From Bradyrhizobium glycinis (GTDB taxonomy: Bacteria; Pseudomonadota; Alphaproteobacteria; Rhizobiales; Xanthobacteraceae), in NCBI RefSeq assembly GCF_016031655.1, contig NZ_JACCHQ010000026.1, forward strand, positions 40,539 through 104,538: a stretch of 64,000 nt of DNA, read 5' to 3'. Position numbers and translations under genes: made by a program. The notes under the pieces are model-generated. The model was not told the origin of the DNA, did no database searches, and saw only the letters and a list, made by a program, of their open reading frames with translations. This document shows, one piece after another, positions 1-9,116 of the stretch (the stretch's first letter is position 1; the number at the start of each line of letters is the position of its first letter).

Positions 1-559
1 GCGGAATCTCGCCGCGGTGTGCGTCGACCACCACCGCGGGCACGCGCTGGGCGCGGATGGCTTCGCGCATCCGCGCCCCCGCGCCCGCATCCGCCAGATC
101 CAGCTTGCTCAATGCCACGATATCGGCGACTCGCAGCTGCGAGCGCTGCAGAGCCTCGTCGAGGGCGGCGGACGGTGCCGTCGCGTCCAACACGCAAAGC
201 ACCGTCTCCAGCGGTGCCTCGCGCAGGATCACCGGGTCCATCAGATTGCGCACGATATCGGCGGGATCGGCGACGCCGCTGGTCTCGATCACGATATGGT
301 CGGGCTTGGGATCACGCCGCAGCAGCGTCGAAAGCGTGCGGAGCAGATCGCCCTCAAGCGAGCAGCAGATGCAGCCATTGGCAAGGCTGACCACGCCGTC
401 GCTCGCGCCCGCGATCAGCTCCGCATCGATGTTGATGGCGCCGAAATCGTTGACCACGGCGGCGATCCGCCCGCCTTGCGCATGCGCCAGCAGATGGTTG
501 ACGATTGTGGTCTTGCCCGCCCCCAAAAAGCCCGTCACCAGGAGAATGGGGACCGGCAT
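1..559 (-). CDS. CobW/COG0523-family GTPase, 3' end outside window
   Basis: G3E-family P-loop GTPase of the CobW/COG0523 type, a group that acts in metal insertion or cobalamin metabolism. Read on the minus strand from ATG at 559, the protein opens with MPVPILLVTGFLGAGKTT, the family Walker A at residues 8-17. A CICC motif (family metal site CxCC) follows in NGCICCSLEGDL near residue 66, then IETSGVADP. About 186 residues are visible; the C-terminal part lies left of the window. It starts 3 bases after the stop of the upstream amidohydrolase, so the two are probably co-transcribed. The metal or cofactor served cannot be told from this fragment. Confidence 0.9.
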   Translation of the reverse strand, partial: MPVPILLVTGFLGAGKTTIVNHLLAHAQGGRIAAVVNDFGAINIDAELIAGASDGVVSLANGCICCSLEGDLLRTLSTLLRRDPKPDHIVIETSGVADPADIVRNLMDPVILREAPLETVLCVLDATAPSAALDEALQRSQLRVADIVALSKLDLADAGAGARMREAIRAQRVPAVVVDAHRGEIP

Positions 560-562
560 GGA

Positions 563-2053
563 TCAGCTCTCGATAACGGGACGGCGCACCGGCTTGCCCG
601 GCCGCGCCGTCACATCGAGCACGCCGTCGCTGATCAGCACCTGGCCGCTGACCACGAGATGCCGCACGCCTTCCGAGGGACGGTTCATCGCCGTGAAAGT
701 GGCGCGGTCGGAAAGTTTTTCGTAGTCGAACACGACGATGTCGGCATCGGCGTCCTTGGCGAGCCGGCCCTTGGCCCGCATCGCCGGCGTGCTCTGCGAG
801 AGGATCTCGGCCGGGATCAGCGCGCATTTGCGCACGCCTTCCAGCAGCGACACAGCCTTGCGCTCGCGCACCCATTCGCGGATGAACTTCGTGAAGCAGC
901 CGGCCGAGCGCGGATGCGAGGTGGCGTCATCCGGCAGCGGCCAGGCATCGCCGGTGTAGGTTGAGCCATCCGACAGCGTCCACGGCATCGCGTCGGAGGC
1001 GATCGCGCCGCCGGGATACAGCACCGACATGTCGAGCAGGTCGCGGTGGTGCGCATTGTTCTCGGTGTCGAGGATGTGCCAGAGCACCAGCGAGGACGGC
1101 TCTTCGGCCTGCGCCTTCAAGAGCTCCTCGCGGTCGTGGAAGCGGTAGCCATCGGTGACGCGCTGCACGGAATCGTAACCGGTGCCGTTGCGCTCGACGA
1201 ACTCCGGATCGCTGAAGAAGGCGGCGGCCAGCACGGTCGAGCCGGTGCCGTAAGGGTAAGCCTCGACCGTGATCGGCAGGCCCTGTCCTTGCGCCTTCTC
1301 GATCAGCACGCGGCAGCGCTCGACGTCGGTCTTGCTCGACGAGTTGAAATGGCAGATGTGCATGTGCGCGCCGGTGGCGCCGGCATAGCCGATCAGGCGG
1401 ATATAGGCCTCCACCGCGCTCTCGGGGTCGATGCGCGACATGAAGGCGACATGGGTGAAGGTAGGCACGTCCTGCTTCGCGGCCAGCTGGCACACCGCGG
1501 TCAGCTCCTGCACGCCGGCGCCGGGCGCATAGGCGTTGAGGATGCCGATGCCGATACCGCCCTCGTTAAGGCCGCGGGCCAGACGCTCGAGGATGCCCGA
1601 GACCTCCGCATCGGTTGCGACGTTGTCCATCCAGCGGCGGTCGCGCATGGCGTTGCCGAACGCTTCCAGCGAGCTCTCCGCATTGGAGCCCGTCATCGCG
1701 CCGATGCGGGCGAAGGCCCAATTGGTGGCCGCGCCATAGTTCAGCACGCGGCCCTTCCGCGCCTGGCGCTCATACCAGGACGCGACCGGCAGCACGCCGG
1801 CCTCGAGATCGAGCGTGGTCGTGACGCCGTCGAACGCCTGCATGCGGTCGGCCGGGATCGACTGGCCATGGGCGTGCAGATCGATGAAGCCCGGGGCGAC
1901 CACGAGGCCGGTTGCGTCGATCACCCGCTCCGCGCCGCCGAGACCCGTGCCGACGGCGGCGATCTTTCCGTCCACGACCGCCACATCACCGACGGCGTCC
2001 ATCCCGCTCGCGGGATCCACCACCCGGCCCCCAGAGATCACCAAACCGCTCAT
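563..2053 (-). CDS. N-acyl-D-amino-acid deacylase-like amidohydrolase
   Basis: Metal-dependent amidohydrolase, 496 residues, closest in character to D-aminoacylase/N-acyl-D-glutamate deacylase. It has the composite beta-sandwich start (ISGGRVVDPASG), the metal motif GFIDLHAHG near residue 60, the TFTHVAF and HICHFNSSS histidines in the TIM barrel, and the C-terminal strand typical of dihydroorotase relatives (GRLAKDADADIVVFDYEKL). Start chosen at ATG 2053 because GGGAG lies just upstream; the frame stays open further upstream but without a homologous-looking N-terminus. It runs straight into the CobW-type gene. The substrate is inferred from the family only. Confidence 0.88.
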   Translation of the reverse strand: MSGLVISGGRVVDPASGMDAVGDVAVVDGKIAAVGTGLGGAERVIDATGLVVAPGFIDLHAHGQSIPADRMQAFDGVTTTLDLEAGVLPVASWYERQARKGRVLNYGAATNWAFARIGAMTGSNAESSLEAFGNAMRDRRWMDNVATDAEVSGILERLARGLNEGGIGIGILNAYAPGAGVQELTAVCQLAAKQDVPTFTHVAFMSRIDPESAVEAYIRLIGYAGATGAHMHICHFNSSSKTDVERCRVLIEKAQGQGLPITVEAYPYGTGSTVLAAAFFSDPEFVERNGTGYDSVQRVTDGYRFHDREELLKAQAEEPSSLVLWHILDTENNAHHRDLLDMSVLYPGGAIASDAMPWTLSDGSTYTGDAWPLPDDATSHPRSAGCFTKFIREWVRERKAVSLLEGVRKCALIPAEILSQSTPAMRAKGRLAKDADADIVVFDYEKLSDRATFTAMNRPSEGVRHLVVSGQVLISDGVLDVTARPGKPVRRPVIES

Positions 2054-2374
2054 ATCGTCTCCCAACCAAGTTGAAATCGCATCAAGGCAGATTCTGGGAG
2101 CAACGACCACCTCCAGGGAAGCCGATGCATCATGCTTCAGAGGAAGGCCATTTGGGGGATTGCGGACACGCGCTCGCGTCCTCGCGGCATGATTTGCCCG
2201 AGCTGTGCTTCGCTTCGCCCCCTTCGAAATCTGAATTTCGGTAAAGTGGAATATTTTGCGAGGAGGGGCTGACAGCGATTCTGGCTGTTTTGCCTGACGG
2301 CGCAATGAGCACCGTCAGAAGGTTGTATTGCAAGTGCGCTACAAGGTCTGTATTGGCCGTCCTGGAGGTTCATC
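2054..2374. other. intergenic region between divergent genes
   Basis: The 321 bases between the divergent amidohydrolase and antitoxin genes must hold both promoters. I see no tRNA, clear hairpin, repeat or credible small gene. The stretch near 2245-2275 is locally AT-richer. Confidence 0.5.
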
Positions 2375-2737
2375 ATGCCCCGAGCCGCTGAACGCAAGGA
2401 GCATCCGCTTTCGATGCGGTTGCCGGAAAGCGATATTGCCATCATCGATCGCGCCGCGGCGTTGCGCGGGCGCTCACGCACGGACTTCGTGCGTGATGCG
2501 GCCGTGCGTGCCGCCGAAGACGTGCTGATGGAAACGGCACCCATTCGCATGAGTCCCTCCGGCTTTAAGGCATTCATAGCTACATTGTCCGGACCGGCAG
2601 CCCCGGTACCCGAAATGGTTGAGCTCTTCCAGCGCGCAGCGCCCTGGGAGAGAAAGGCACATTCGAGCAAAGCGGACGCCGGCTCGCGTGAAGACCACGC
2701 GCCGGGAATAGAAAGAAACCCGGGCAAGAGGCGCTGA
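2375..2737 (+). CDS. DUF1778 (TacA-type) antitoxin
   Basis: Type II antitoxin of the DUF1778 family, 120 residues, which normally pairs with a GNAT acetyltransferase toxin and represses its own operon. The N-terminal ribbon-helix-helix is visible at residues 9-47 (PLSMRLPESDIAIIDRAAAL then GRSRTDFVRDAA). The middle, FIATLSGPAAPVPEMVEL, is the toxin-binding region of this family. GGAGGTTC sits before the ATG. The C-terminal 25 residues are charged and longer than the usual end of the family. The partner gene begins 3 bases downstream but is frameshifted, so this antitoxin may be orphaned. Confidence 0.9.
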   Translation: MPRAAERKEHPLSMRLPESDIAIIDRAAALRGRSRTDFVRDAAVRAAEDVLMETAPIRMSPSGFKAFIATLSGPAAPVPEMVELFQRAAPWERKAHSSKADAGSREDHAPGIERNPGKRR

Positions 2738-2740
2738 GGC

Positions 2741-3236
2741 TTGGCGATCTCGGCCCCCGAACCGCTGACGCCGGCTCATCATCTCGACGAATTCTCCTGC
2801 GGCAAGCCATCCCTCGACCGATGGCTCAAAGCGCGGGCGTTGTCCAACCAGGAGAAGGGCTTTACCGCCGTCTTGGTGGTCCACGAGATGAACCGGGTGG
2901 TCGGCTACTACGGCCTGGCGCCGGGGCGATCATCCCTCGTCTCTGCCGCGGTCGATACGGACGGGTCAGCCGCCCGACCCCGTGCCTTGCCTGCTGCTGG
3001 GACAGCTCGCGACTGACGAGAAATGGGTCGGCAAAGGAATCGGCACGGGCCTGGTCAAGCATGCGCTCCAGCGCTGCGTCACGGCCGCCGGCCTGATCGG
3101 GGGACGCGCGCTGGTCGTCAACGCGGTCGATGCCGAAGCTGCTGCGTTCTGGGCGCGGCGGGGATTCATTGCCTCGAAGGACGATGCGCTCGTTCTCTTC
3201 AGGTCGATCTCAGACATTGCGGCGTCGCTTCGTTAG
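2741..3236 (+). pseudogene. GNAT acetyltransferase toxin (TacT-type), frameshifted
   Basis: Homologue of the GNAT toxins that acetylate aminoacyl-tRNA and pair with DUF1778 antitoxins. The reading frame from TTG 2741 gives a normal N-terminus (SCGKPSLDRWLKARALSNQE, VVGYYGLAPG) and leaves the family sequence at about 2927. The acetyl-CoA site and C-terminus resume in a different frame by about 2950 (PRSIRTGQPPDPVPCLLLGQ, GKGIGTGLVKHAL, FWARRGF, SISDIAASL). Restoring one G in the run at 2931 and one C near 2944 would join both parts as the family expects. As written the protein ends at 3016 without a catalytic core. It may be a decayed toxin or a sequencing error. Confidence 0.85.
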
Positions 3237-3247
3237 TGAGGTATCCA

Positions 3248-3674
3248 ATGCCCTTAAAATTCGGAGACGTCCTGCAGGCCTTCGAGTTCGCCGACGTCAG
3301 CGGCGGCGTATGCCGCGCGTTCATTTGCAGGCGGACAGGCAGAATCTACTGCCAGTTCGAGGACGACGACCTCCAGGACCTCGAGGAAGACCAACTGCCT
3401 GACGATATCGAAGACAAGACAAAATACTTGCCGGTCCCGAACACACGCGAGCTCGACCTCGGCAAGCCCCTTGTGCTGGCTTTCGCCCGCGAGTTCCTGC
3501 CGAACGATCTGGACGACGTTCGCTACATTTTCAGCAAACGCGGCCTATCAGAAATTCAAGGCCCTGCTCTCCCGCCGGGGAGCGATCGATGCTTGGCATG
3601 ACTACCGGAACAAGGCGACAGAGCGGGCACTGCGCGACTGGTGTGAGATCCATTCCATCGAGATCATTGACTGA
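3248..3674 (+). pseudogene. UPF0158-family protein, frameshifted
   Basis: Small cytoplasmic protein of the uncharacterised UPF0158 family. The first part, from ATG 3248, shows GRIYCQFEDD, DKTKYLPVPN and DLGKPLVLAFARE. After YIFSKRG, at about 3545, the family sequence continues in another frame as AYQKFKALLSRRGAIDAWHD and ends ALRDWCEIHSIEIID at 3674. Two missing bases (GC) at the GCGGC run would restore one frame of about 142 codons. It lies 11 bases after the broken GNAT gene, so it may be part of the same small module. No function is known for the family. Confidence 0.8.
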
Positions 3675-3826
3675 CCTGGCATTCGCTTGAGCCACGAGGT
3701 GCGCGAGCGGCTCTGCCGTCTTCTCGCCCCCATTGTCATTCAGGGAGCAGATGGGGCGGCTGTCGGGGGCAAAGTTCCCATGGGTTCCCTGTGATAGGCC
3801 GACGTCTTCTACACACAAATCATTCC

Positions 3827-4810
3827 ATGTCGCGCCGCTCTCTCCTCGGCGGATTCCTGTCGGCGGGCAGCGCGCTCGCGCTCGGCGGATGCGCCGGCCT
3901 CGGTGCGACCGGCGCGCGCTTCGACGCCTCGTCGCTCTCCGTTGACAATACGCTGCTTGTCGTCACAACGCGCAAGCCCGTGAACGGCGGCCGCGCGAAA
4001 CCCTGGTTCGGGCCGGAGCGAGCGACGAGCATGACGGTCGCTCGGGCGAAGCTGACGGCGCCGGACGAGAGCCGGCTTTCCCTCGCCTCGGTCGGACTTG
4101 ACGATTGGCGTATTGACCGGATCGAACCGGTGCCGGCCGACGCGGGCGATCTCGCCGCGCAGGCCGGCGGCGGGGACGTGCTGATCTACGTGCACGGCTT
4201 CAAGCAGACATTCGAGACGGCGGTGCTGGATGCAGCCCACCTCTCCGATGGGATCAAGTTCCGCGGCCGGACCATGGCGTTCTCCTGGCCTTCCAAGGCA
4301 GGACTGTTCGACTACGCCTACGACCGCGACAGCGCGATGTGGTCGCGCGACAATTTCGAGCGCGTGCTCTCGGCGCTGGTGTCGGCGCCAGGCGGCGGAC
4401 GTGTGCACATCGTCGCCCACAGCATGGGAACCATGCTGACGCTCGAAAGCCTGCGCCAGCTCCATGGGCGATACGGCGACACGGTGACGAGCAAGATCGG
4501 CGCGGTGGTGTTTGCCGCCCCCGACATCGACATGGACGTGTTCTCGTCGGCGATCCAGCGCATCGGCCCGCTCGCCGGCAAGATCACGGTGATCGCCTCG
4601 ACCAACGATCGTGCACTGGCGCTGTCGGGGCAGCTCGCAGGCGGCATGACCCGGGTCGGTGCGGCCGAGAAGGCCGCCATCGCGGGGCTCGGTGTGCGCG
4701 TGGTCGATGCCTCCCAGGAAGGCTGGGGCATCATCAACCACGATCTATTCCTGTCGAATACGGAAGTGCAGCGGGTGATCCGTCGCTCGATCGACGGCAC
4801 GACGGCGTAG
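3827..4810 (+). CDS. alpha/beta hydrolase lipoprotein (DUF900 type)
   Basis: Secreted or lipid-anchored serine hydrolase of the DUF900 esterase family, 327 residues. The N-terminus has a twin arginine (SRRSLLGG), a hydrophobic core and a lipobox LGGC, so it should be exported and acylated at the cysteine near residue 22. The core carries VLIYVHGFKQTFE (oxyanion loop), AFSWPSKAGLFDYAYD and the nucleophile elbow HIVAHSMGT; the late NHDLFLSN probably gives the catalytic histidine. Start chosen at ATG 3827 because the signal sequence begins there. Substrate unknown. Confidence 0.85.
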   Translation: MSRRSLLGGFLSAGSALALGGCAGLGATGARFDASSLSVDNTLLVVTTRKPVNGGRAKPWFGPERATSMTVARAKLTAPDESRLSLASVGLDDWRIDRIEPVPADAGDLAAQAGGGDVLIYVHGFKQTFETAVLDAAHLSDGIKFRGRTMAFSWPSKAGLFDYAYDRDSAMWSRDNFERVLSALVSAPGGGRVHIVAHSMGTMLTLESLRQLHGRYGDTVTSKIGAVVFAAPDIDMDVFSSAIQRIGPLAGKITVIASTNDRALALSGQLAGGMTRVGAAEKAAIAGLGVRVVDASQEGWGIINHDLFLSNTEVQRVIRRSIDGTTA

Positions 4811-4996
4811 GAGAGCGCCTGCGCCGAGCCACGCGAAAAGCCTGCTCCTGGCCACACCCTGTTGCGGCTCCGAGGGGAATTGAATTGCGGCTTGCGGATG
4901 GAAGACCTATGTTAGGTTTGCCGCCCATCGTATGGCGAGAGTCTGCAGGGTCGACCTCGCGGTGGATGGTTTGCATTCCGCATCGGAGGTGATGCC

Positions 4997-5467
4997 ATGA
5001 CCATTGCTCCCACCCTCCAGAAATACCTCGCCGCTGAGAACATCCAGTACGAGGTGATCCCGCACGAACTCAGCATGACGTCCGCCCGAACGGCGCAGGC
5101 ATGTCATATCTCGGGCGACCGCCTCGCCAAGGGCATCGTGTTGCGGCGCGACGGCGGATACATGCTGGCCGTCTTGCCCGCATCGCATCACCTCCGCCTG
5201 TCGGACCTGAGGACAAGCCTCGGCGACAATGTCCACATGGCCAATGAAACCGAGATCAATCGGCTGTTCAGCGACTGTGCACACGGTGCGGTTCCCGCCG
5301 TCGGCAAATGCTACGGATTGGAAATGATCGTCGACGACAGCCTCGACGCACAGCCGGATATCTATATGGAAGCCGGCGATCATGAGACGCTACTTCATAT
5401 GGGTCACGCGCAGTTCGCGCGCCTGACGGCCAACGCACCGCATGGGCGCTTCAGCGCGCATGACTGA
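4997..5467 (+). CDS. YbaK/EbsC-type aminoacyl-tRNA deacylase
   Basis: 156-residue member of the YbaK/ProX aminoacyl-tRNA editing superfamily, which hydrolyses mischarged tRNA in trans. Visible are LQKYLAAENIQYEVIPHE at the N-terminus, LAKGIVLRRDGGYMLAVLPA, where the lysine aligns with the catalytic lysine of the family, and KCYGLEMIVDDSL. Its length fits a free-standing editing domain. The variant sequence (ASHHLRLSDLRTSL) is typical of the rhizobial subgroup annotated only as YbaK-like, so tRNA specificity cannot be given. Confidence 0.85.
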   Translation: MTIAPTLQKYLAAENIQYEVIPHELSMTSARTAQACHISGDRLAKGIVLRRDGGYMLAVLPASHHLRLSDLRTSLGDNVHMANETEINRLFSDCAHGAVPAVGKCYGLEMIVDDSLDAQPDIYMEAGDHETLLHMGHAQFARLTANAPHGRFSAHD

Positions 5468-5644
5468 GGATTTTGGAGACCGCCCATTGCCGTTGCCTGG
5501 GCGGGAACTCTGGCCGCGAGGCCGCCGTCATACTGTTCGCGGGGCGGCCGCGAGCGTGCCTGGGCTTGTCTGTCGGAGTTCGGAAGATTGGGGGTGCCGC
5601 TGCATTGCATCAACGCACTTGAAACCCACGAACGGAGGCTCGCC

Positions 5645-6064
5645 ATGAAAGTCAAAGACGTGATGCACAAGGGTGTCGACTGGGTCAGCCCCGATACCCC
5701 AATCACCGAGATTGCCAAACTGATGCGGGCGCATGACATCGGCTGCATTCCGATCGGCGAGAATGACAAGCTGGTCGGAATGGTGACCGACCGCGACATC
5801 GTCTGCAAAGGACTCGCGAGCCGCAATTTCGATGCCGGCCGCGCGACTGCGCGCGACGTGATGACCGAGGGCATCCATTGCTGCCGCGAGGACGATGACC
5901 TCGCCAAGGCGATGCATCATATGGAGAAGCTGCAGGTCCGCAGGCTGCCGGTGATCAACAAGAGCAAGCGGATGGTCGGCATCATCAGCCTGGGTGACGT
6001 CAGCCATTCCTCATCGGGTGACATGCTCACCGAGACCGTCAGAAGCGTTTCGGCGCATCACTGA
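5645..6064 (+). CDS. tandem CBS-domain protein
   Basis: 139 residues made almost entirely of two CBS domains, which together bind adenosine nucleotides. Motifs: VKDVMHKGVDWVSPDTPI and GCIPIGENDKLVGMVTDRDI for the first, ARDVMTEGIHCCREDDDL and RRLPVINKSKRMVGIISLGD for the second. ATG 5645 is preceded by CGGAGGCTCGCC and begins the first domain exactly. No effector domain is attached, so it is a stand-alone regulator of unknown partner. Confidence 0.9.
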   Translation: MKVKDVMHKGVDWVSPDTPITEIAKLMRAHDIGCIPIGENDKLVGMVTDRDIVCKGLASRNFDAGRATARDVMTEGIHCCREDDDLAKAMHHMEKLQVRRLPVINKSKRMVGIISLGDVSHSSSGDMLTETVRSVSAHH

Positions 6065-6198
6065 ACTTACGGCCAAGACGTATGGCCAGGGCTCCTCTCG
6101 CGATCGCCGCTCGAACAGGCGTTGAGGGGAGCCCGAGCTATGCGCGCGGCATGCAACCATCGCGCGGCACAGAAAGCAACGACGCGATGTGGCTCATT

Positions 6199-6240
6199 TT
6201 GCGCCGGAGTGAATGCAAGTTGCGCCGGATTGGATGCAAG
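6199..6240. repeat. tandem 21-bp repeat, two copies
   Basis: Two adjacent 21-base units start at 6199 and 6220 and differ at two positions. Each begins TTGCGCCGGA and ends ATGCAAG. They lie between the CBS gene and the 3' end of the helicase gene. No role is apparent. Confidence 0.7.
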
Positions 6241-6322
6241 GCCGGTTCACTCGATCACGTCATCATCGGTGACGATCGATCGACTGCACTACCGCATAAA
6301 AGAGTGCCTGCGCGGCGTCGGC

Positions 6323-8140
6323 CTACGCGATCAAGCGCTGCACCAATGCCGACTCGTTCGAATACGTCAGGAGCGCCTCGTGAGTTGCCCGGGTCACCCC
6401 GACATAGGTCAGCCGGACACATTCCTCGAGGGACTCGCCGTGGCGGCCGAGCAGGCCCAAGCCGGCAATGGCGACGCAGGGAAACTCAAGCCCTTTCGCG
6501 CTGTGCATGCTCAGGAATCGCACGGCCACCCGCTTGACCGAAACCCTGTTGCGATTGTCCTTGGCGATGTCGATCGGCACGCCATGCCCGGCGAGGACCT
6601 GCGCGACCCGGCCGCCGATCCAGTGCTCCGGGTAGAGACACGCCATTTGCGACCACTCGTAGCCGGCTTTTTTCCGGTCGAGAAACCACTCGGCGACGCA
6701 GTGAGATTCTGCGTCGATGCTCACGCATCGCCGCACGTCCGGCTCCAGTCCCTGGCGACCCGCATCTTCGGGCAGCAGGATGGCGTGCTCGTCATCGGCG
6801 GTGATGCCGGGAGCGCCGATGACGTCTGCGGCGAAGCGTCTCGCGAACGCAACAATTTGCGCCGTGTTGCGGTAATTGACCTTCAGCACGGTCGTCCTGC
6901 CCTTCGCCTCGATTCCGAGCTGGCTCCAGACCGGGCGCTCGCGCCCTTTATAGATGGCCTGGATATCGTCGTAGACGACCATCAGCGCCTTGGTGCGCGG
7001 GTTCACCATCTTGGCCGCGAGCGCGAGCCATTGCGGCTCGAAGTCATGCGCCTCGTCGATCAGGACGGCGTCGTACTGCTCCGCCGGGATATGGCCTTGA
7101 TCGACCGCCTTCACGACCTCTGCAACGCTCGCAGCCAGGCGCTCTGCGTAGTCCGGATAGTCTCGCTCGGATGGGGCGGCAATCCCGTAAGTCCGCAGCA
7201 TCCGGTAGCACCACGAGTGGAAGGTGAGAACCTGAACGCGGTCCTCCACGCCCCTGCTCTGCATGGCATCCTCGAGCCGGCCGGCGATGCCGTTGGCGTA
7301 ACACAGGATGAGCACCGGCTTTGCCGCCGCACGCGCCAGATACTCGGCGCGAAAGGCGAGGATCAGGGTCTTGCCAGACCCGGCGACGCCGCGAATGATG
7401 CGATGCCCCTCGCCCAGGCTGCGCGCGAACTGCTCCTGATGCAGGTCCATGACCGCAAGCGTCCGGTCCGAAGAATCGGCGCGAGGCGCATCGTCCAAAG
7501 GCAGCGCAATCTGTCGTATGCGTATCTCGGGGAACAGCAGCGCCCGCAGGCGGTCGAATTGCGGCATGGACAGCGGCTGCTCGGGACGCGGATGAACCAT
7601 GCGCCATAATCTCGACCGGAATTCCTCGGGGTCCGCGCCCTCGGTCATCTCGTCCTTGAACAGGCAGAGATGGTCGGAGAACACCTCCTTGAGATCGGTC
7701 TGGTCGAACTGCTTGCGCGTGATGTTGGTGAACACAGCCCCGAAGCCGAACGGAACGATGGACCGGCCCGCGAGGCGATGACCCGGCGGAAACAACAATT
7801 GCCCGTCGCGCTCCAGCGTGCGCACGACCTCGAACGTATAGCTGCGAGCCTGCTCCAGCGGATTGCTTTCCCGCACCACACCGCGACTTGTCAGCAGCTC
7901 GACCTTCGTCTTGTCCGCCGAAACGATCGTCTCCAGGCGCCAGTCCTTCACCTCGAGCACAAGCAGGCCGTTCGCGGGATGAATGATGATGAAATCCGGA
8001 TGCCGGTTGCGAGGGCCGACAGGCAGGTTGTGCCAAACGACAGCGTTCTCTTCGAGGAAGTCCTTGAGTCGTTCCGCCAGCCGTAGCTCACCACGGCTGT
8101 CGAAGCGCGCGAAGCCGAGGCTGGGGATCAGGATTGCCAT
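6323..8140 (-). CDS. NERD-domain UvrD/Rep-type helicase
   Basis: About 605 residues. The N-terminal 200 form a NERD (nuclease-related) domain: DFLEENAVVWHNLPVGPRN, PDFIIIHPANGLLVLEVKDW, with D and ExK matching a PD-(D/E)XK-like core. A superfamily 1 helicase follows: Q-like motif DLHQEQFARSLGEGHRIIRG, Walker A GVAGSGKT, Walker B VLIDEAHDFEP, motif III-like VVYDDIQAIY, motif IV VNYRNTAQIV, and C-terminal FLSMHSAKGLEFPCV and RLTYVGVTRA. Start set at ATG 8140 (MAILIPSL); a GTG at 8170 in frame is possible. It follows the zinc-ribbon gene on the same strand with a gap of about 70 bases. Likely role is DNA repair or anti-phage defence (inference). Confidence 0.9.
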   Translation of the reverse strand: MAILIPSLGFARFDSRGELRLAERLKDFLEENAVVWHNLPVGPRNRHPDFIIIHPANGLLVLEVKDWRLETIVSADKTKVELLTSRGVVRESNPLEQARSYTFEVVRTLERDGQLLFPPGHRLAGRSIVPFGFGAVFTNITRKQFDQTDLKEVFSDHLCLFKDEMTEGADPEEFRSRLWRMVHPRPEQPLSMPQFDRLRALLFPEIRIRQIALPLDDAPRADSSDRTLAVMDLHQEQFARSLGEGHRIIRGVAGSGKTLILAFRAEYLARAAAKPVLILCYANGIAGRLEDAMQSRGVEDRVQVLTFHSWCYRMLRTYGIAAPSERDYPDYAERLAASVAEVVKAVDQGHIPAEQYDAVLIDEAHDFEPQWLALAAKMVNPRTKALMVVYDDIQAIYKGRERPVWSQLGIEAKGRTTVLKVNYRNTAQIVAFARRFAADVIGAPGITADDEHAILLPEDAGRQGLEPDVRRCVSIDAESHCVAEWFLDRKKAGYEWSQMACLYPEHWIGGRVAQVLAGHGVPIDIAKDNRNRVSVKRVAVRFLSMHSAKGLEFPCVAIAGLGLLGRHGESLEECVRLTYVGVTRATHEALLTYSNESALVQRLIA

Positions 8141-8213
8141 GTGACGACCGCGAGCACCATTGCGGACCACCTTGTGAGACGACGTGCGTCAAAGCGCACC
8201 GATCAAGGTTCGA

Positions 8214-8906
8214 TCACCGCGCATCTGCAAGGGCCCGCGGCTCGACCAGCAGGCCCTGTCTTTCGTAACGGCGGCGCGTTCTGCTGAAGCGTACGACGAC
8301 GGCATATCGGGCACTGTTCGCTTTCACGCGCCGGGTGAGCAGCGCATCACCTGCCGGCAGAAATTCGAGGTCATCGAGGCCAACGCAGCGCAGGCACGCC
8401 GGGCCGGCAGGCTCCATCATCAGGAGATTGCCGGTGCCGCTACAGCGATGGCATGTCCACTCCGTGTTCAATGGCTGGATGACCACCAGTTCCGGGCCGC
8501 GGCTTGCCTTCTCCACCAGCCGTTCGCGCTTCGCTTCCGAGAGTTCCGGCGATATCCAGTGTGTCCGGTAAGACGCTTCGATCTTGGGGTCCTCGCTGCG
8601 ACTGAAGCGCAGCTCCCGGCGTTGCGGGGTACGATCAACATAGGCTGTGGGGCTTGCGATCAGTCCTCGCGCGGTCGCCCAGGACTGGAATAGCTGCATG
8701 GCTTCCAGGATGCGAGGCGGATTGGTTTGGACAACCTCCTCCAGGCAATCGATCTGCCCGCGCTGCCAGCGCTCGACGGCTCCGGAATCGAGCCACCCGA
8801 TCCCGATGAGGATGTCGGTGGCGTTCACAAAGTGCTGGGCCGCCAGCGCCCTTTCGGCTGCTGTTGCGACGCGATCGCCAAGTGGAACCCGATTCTTCCG
8901 GCTCAT
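8214..8906 (-). CDS. zinc-ribbon protein with DUF2293-like C-terminus
   Basis: 230 residues from ATG 8906. The middle has a four-cysteine knuckle pair, CHRCSGTG followed by CLRCVGLDDL, likely to bind zinc. The end (FLPAGDALLTRRVKANSARY then RFSRTRRRYERQGLLVEPRA) resembles the segment found in DUF2293 proteins, but stops right after ALADAR, where related proteins as I recall them continue, so it may be truncated. Basic composition suggests nucleic-acid binding. It is the upstream gene of a two-gene unit with the NERD helicase. Function unknown. Confidence 0.65.
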   Translation of the reverse strand: MSRKNRVPLGDRVATAAERALAAQHFVNATDILIGIGWLDSGAVERWQRGQIDCLEEVVQTNPPRILEAMQLFQSWATARGLIASPTAYVDRTPQRRELRFSRSEDPKIEASYRTHWISPELSEAKRERLVEKASRGPELVVIQPLNTEWTCHRCSGTGNLLMMEPAGPACLRCVGLDDLEFLPAGDALLTRRVKANSARYAVVVRFSRTRRRYERQGLLVEPRALADAR

Positions 8907-9116
8907 TGGACTTCTCGGCTCACTCTCCAATCTGCGCCGGACCCCGACCCGGCGGATCAATTTCGCAAGATTTCAACCCGTTGCCGGTCCAGACGCGGCC
9001 AGTCGACCGCTTCGGTTTGCAGCCGACACACCGTCGATGATGGACAAGGCTGTTTCGCGAATCAATGCGCTTCGCTAACGATGTCGAAAGCTGGCGGCCC
9101 AACTCGGGAGAGTTTC

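Noticed and set aside
17..964. 315-codon open frame across the CobW-type and amidohydrolase genes
   Set aside because: Spans two genes on the other strand that both carry conserved motifs.
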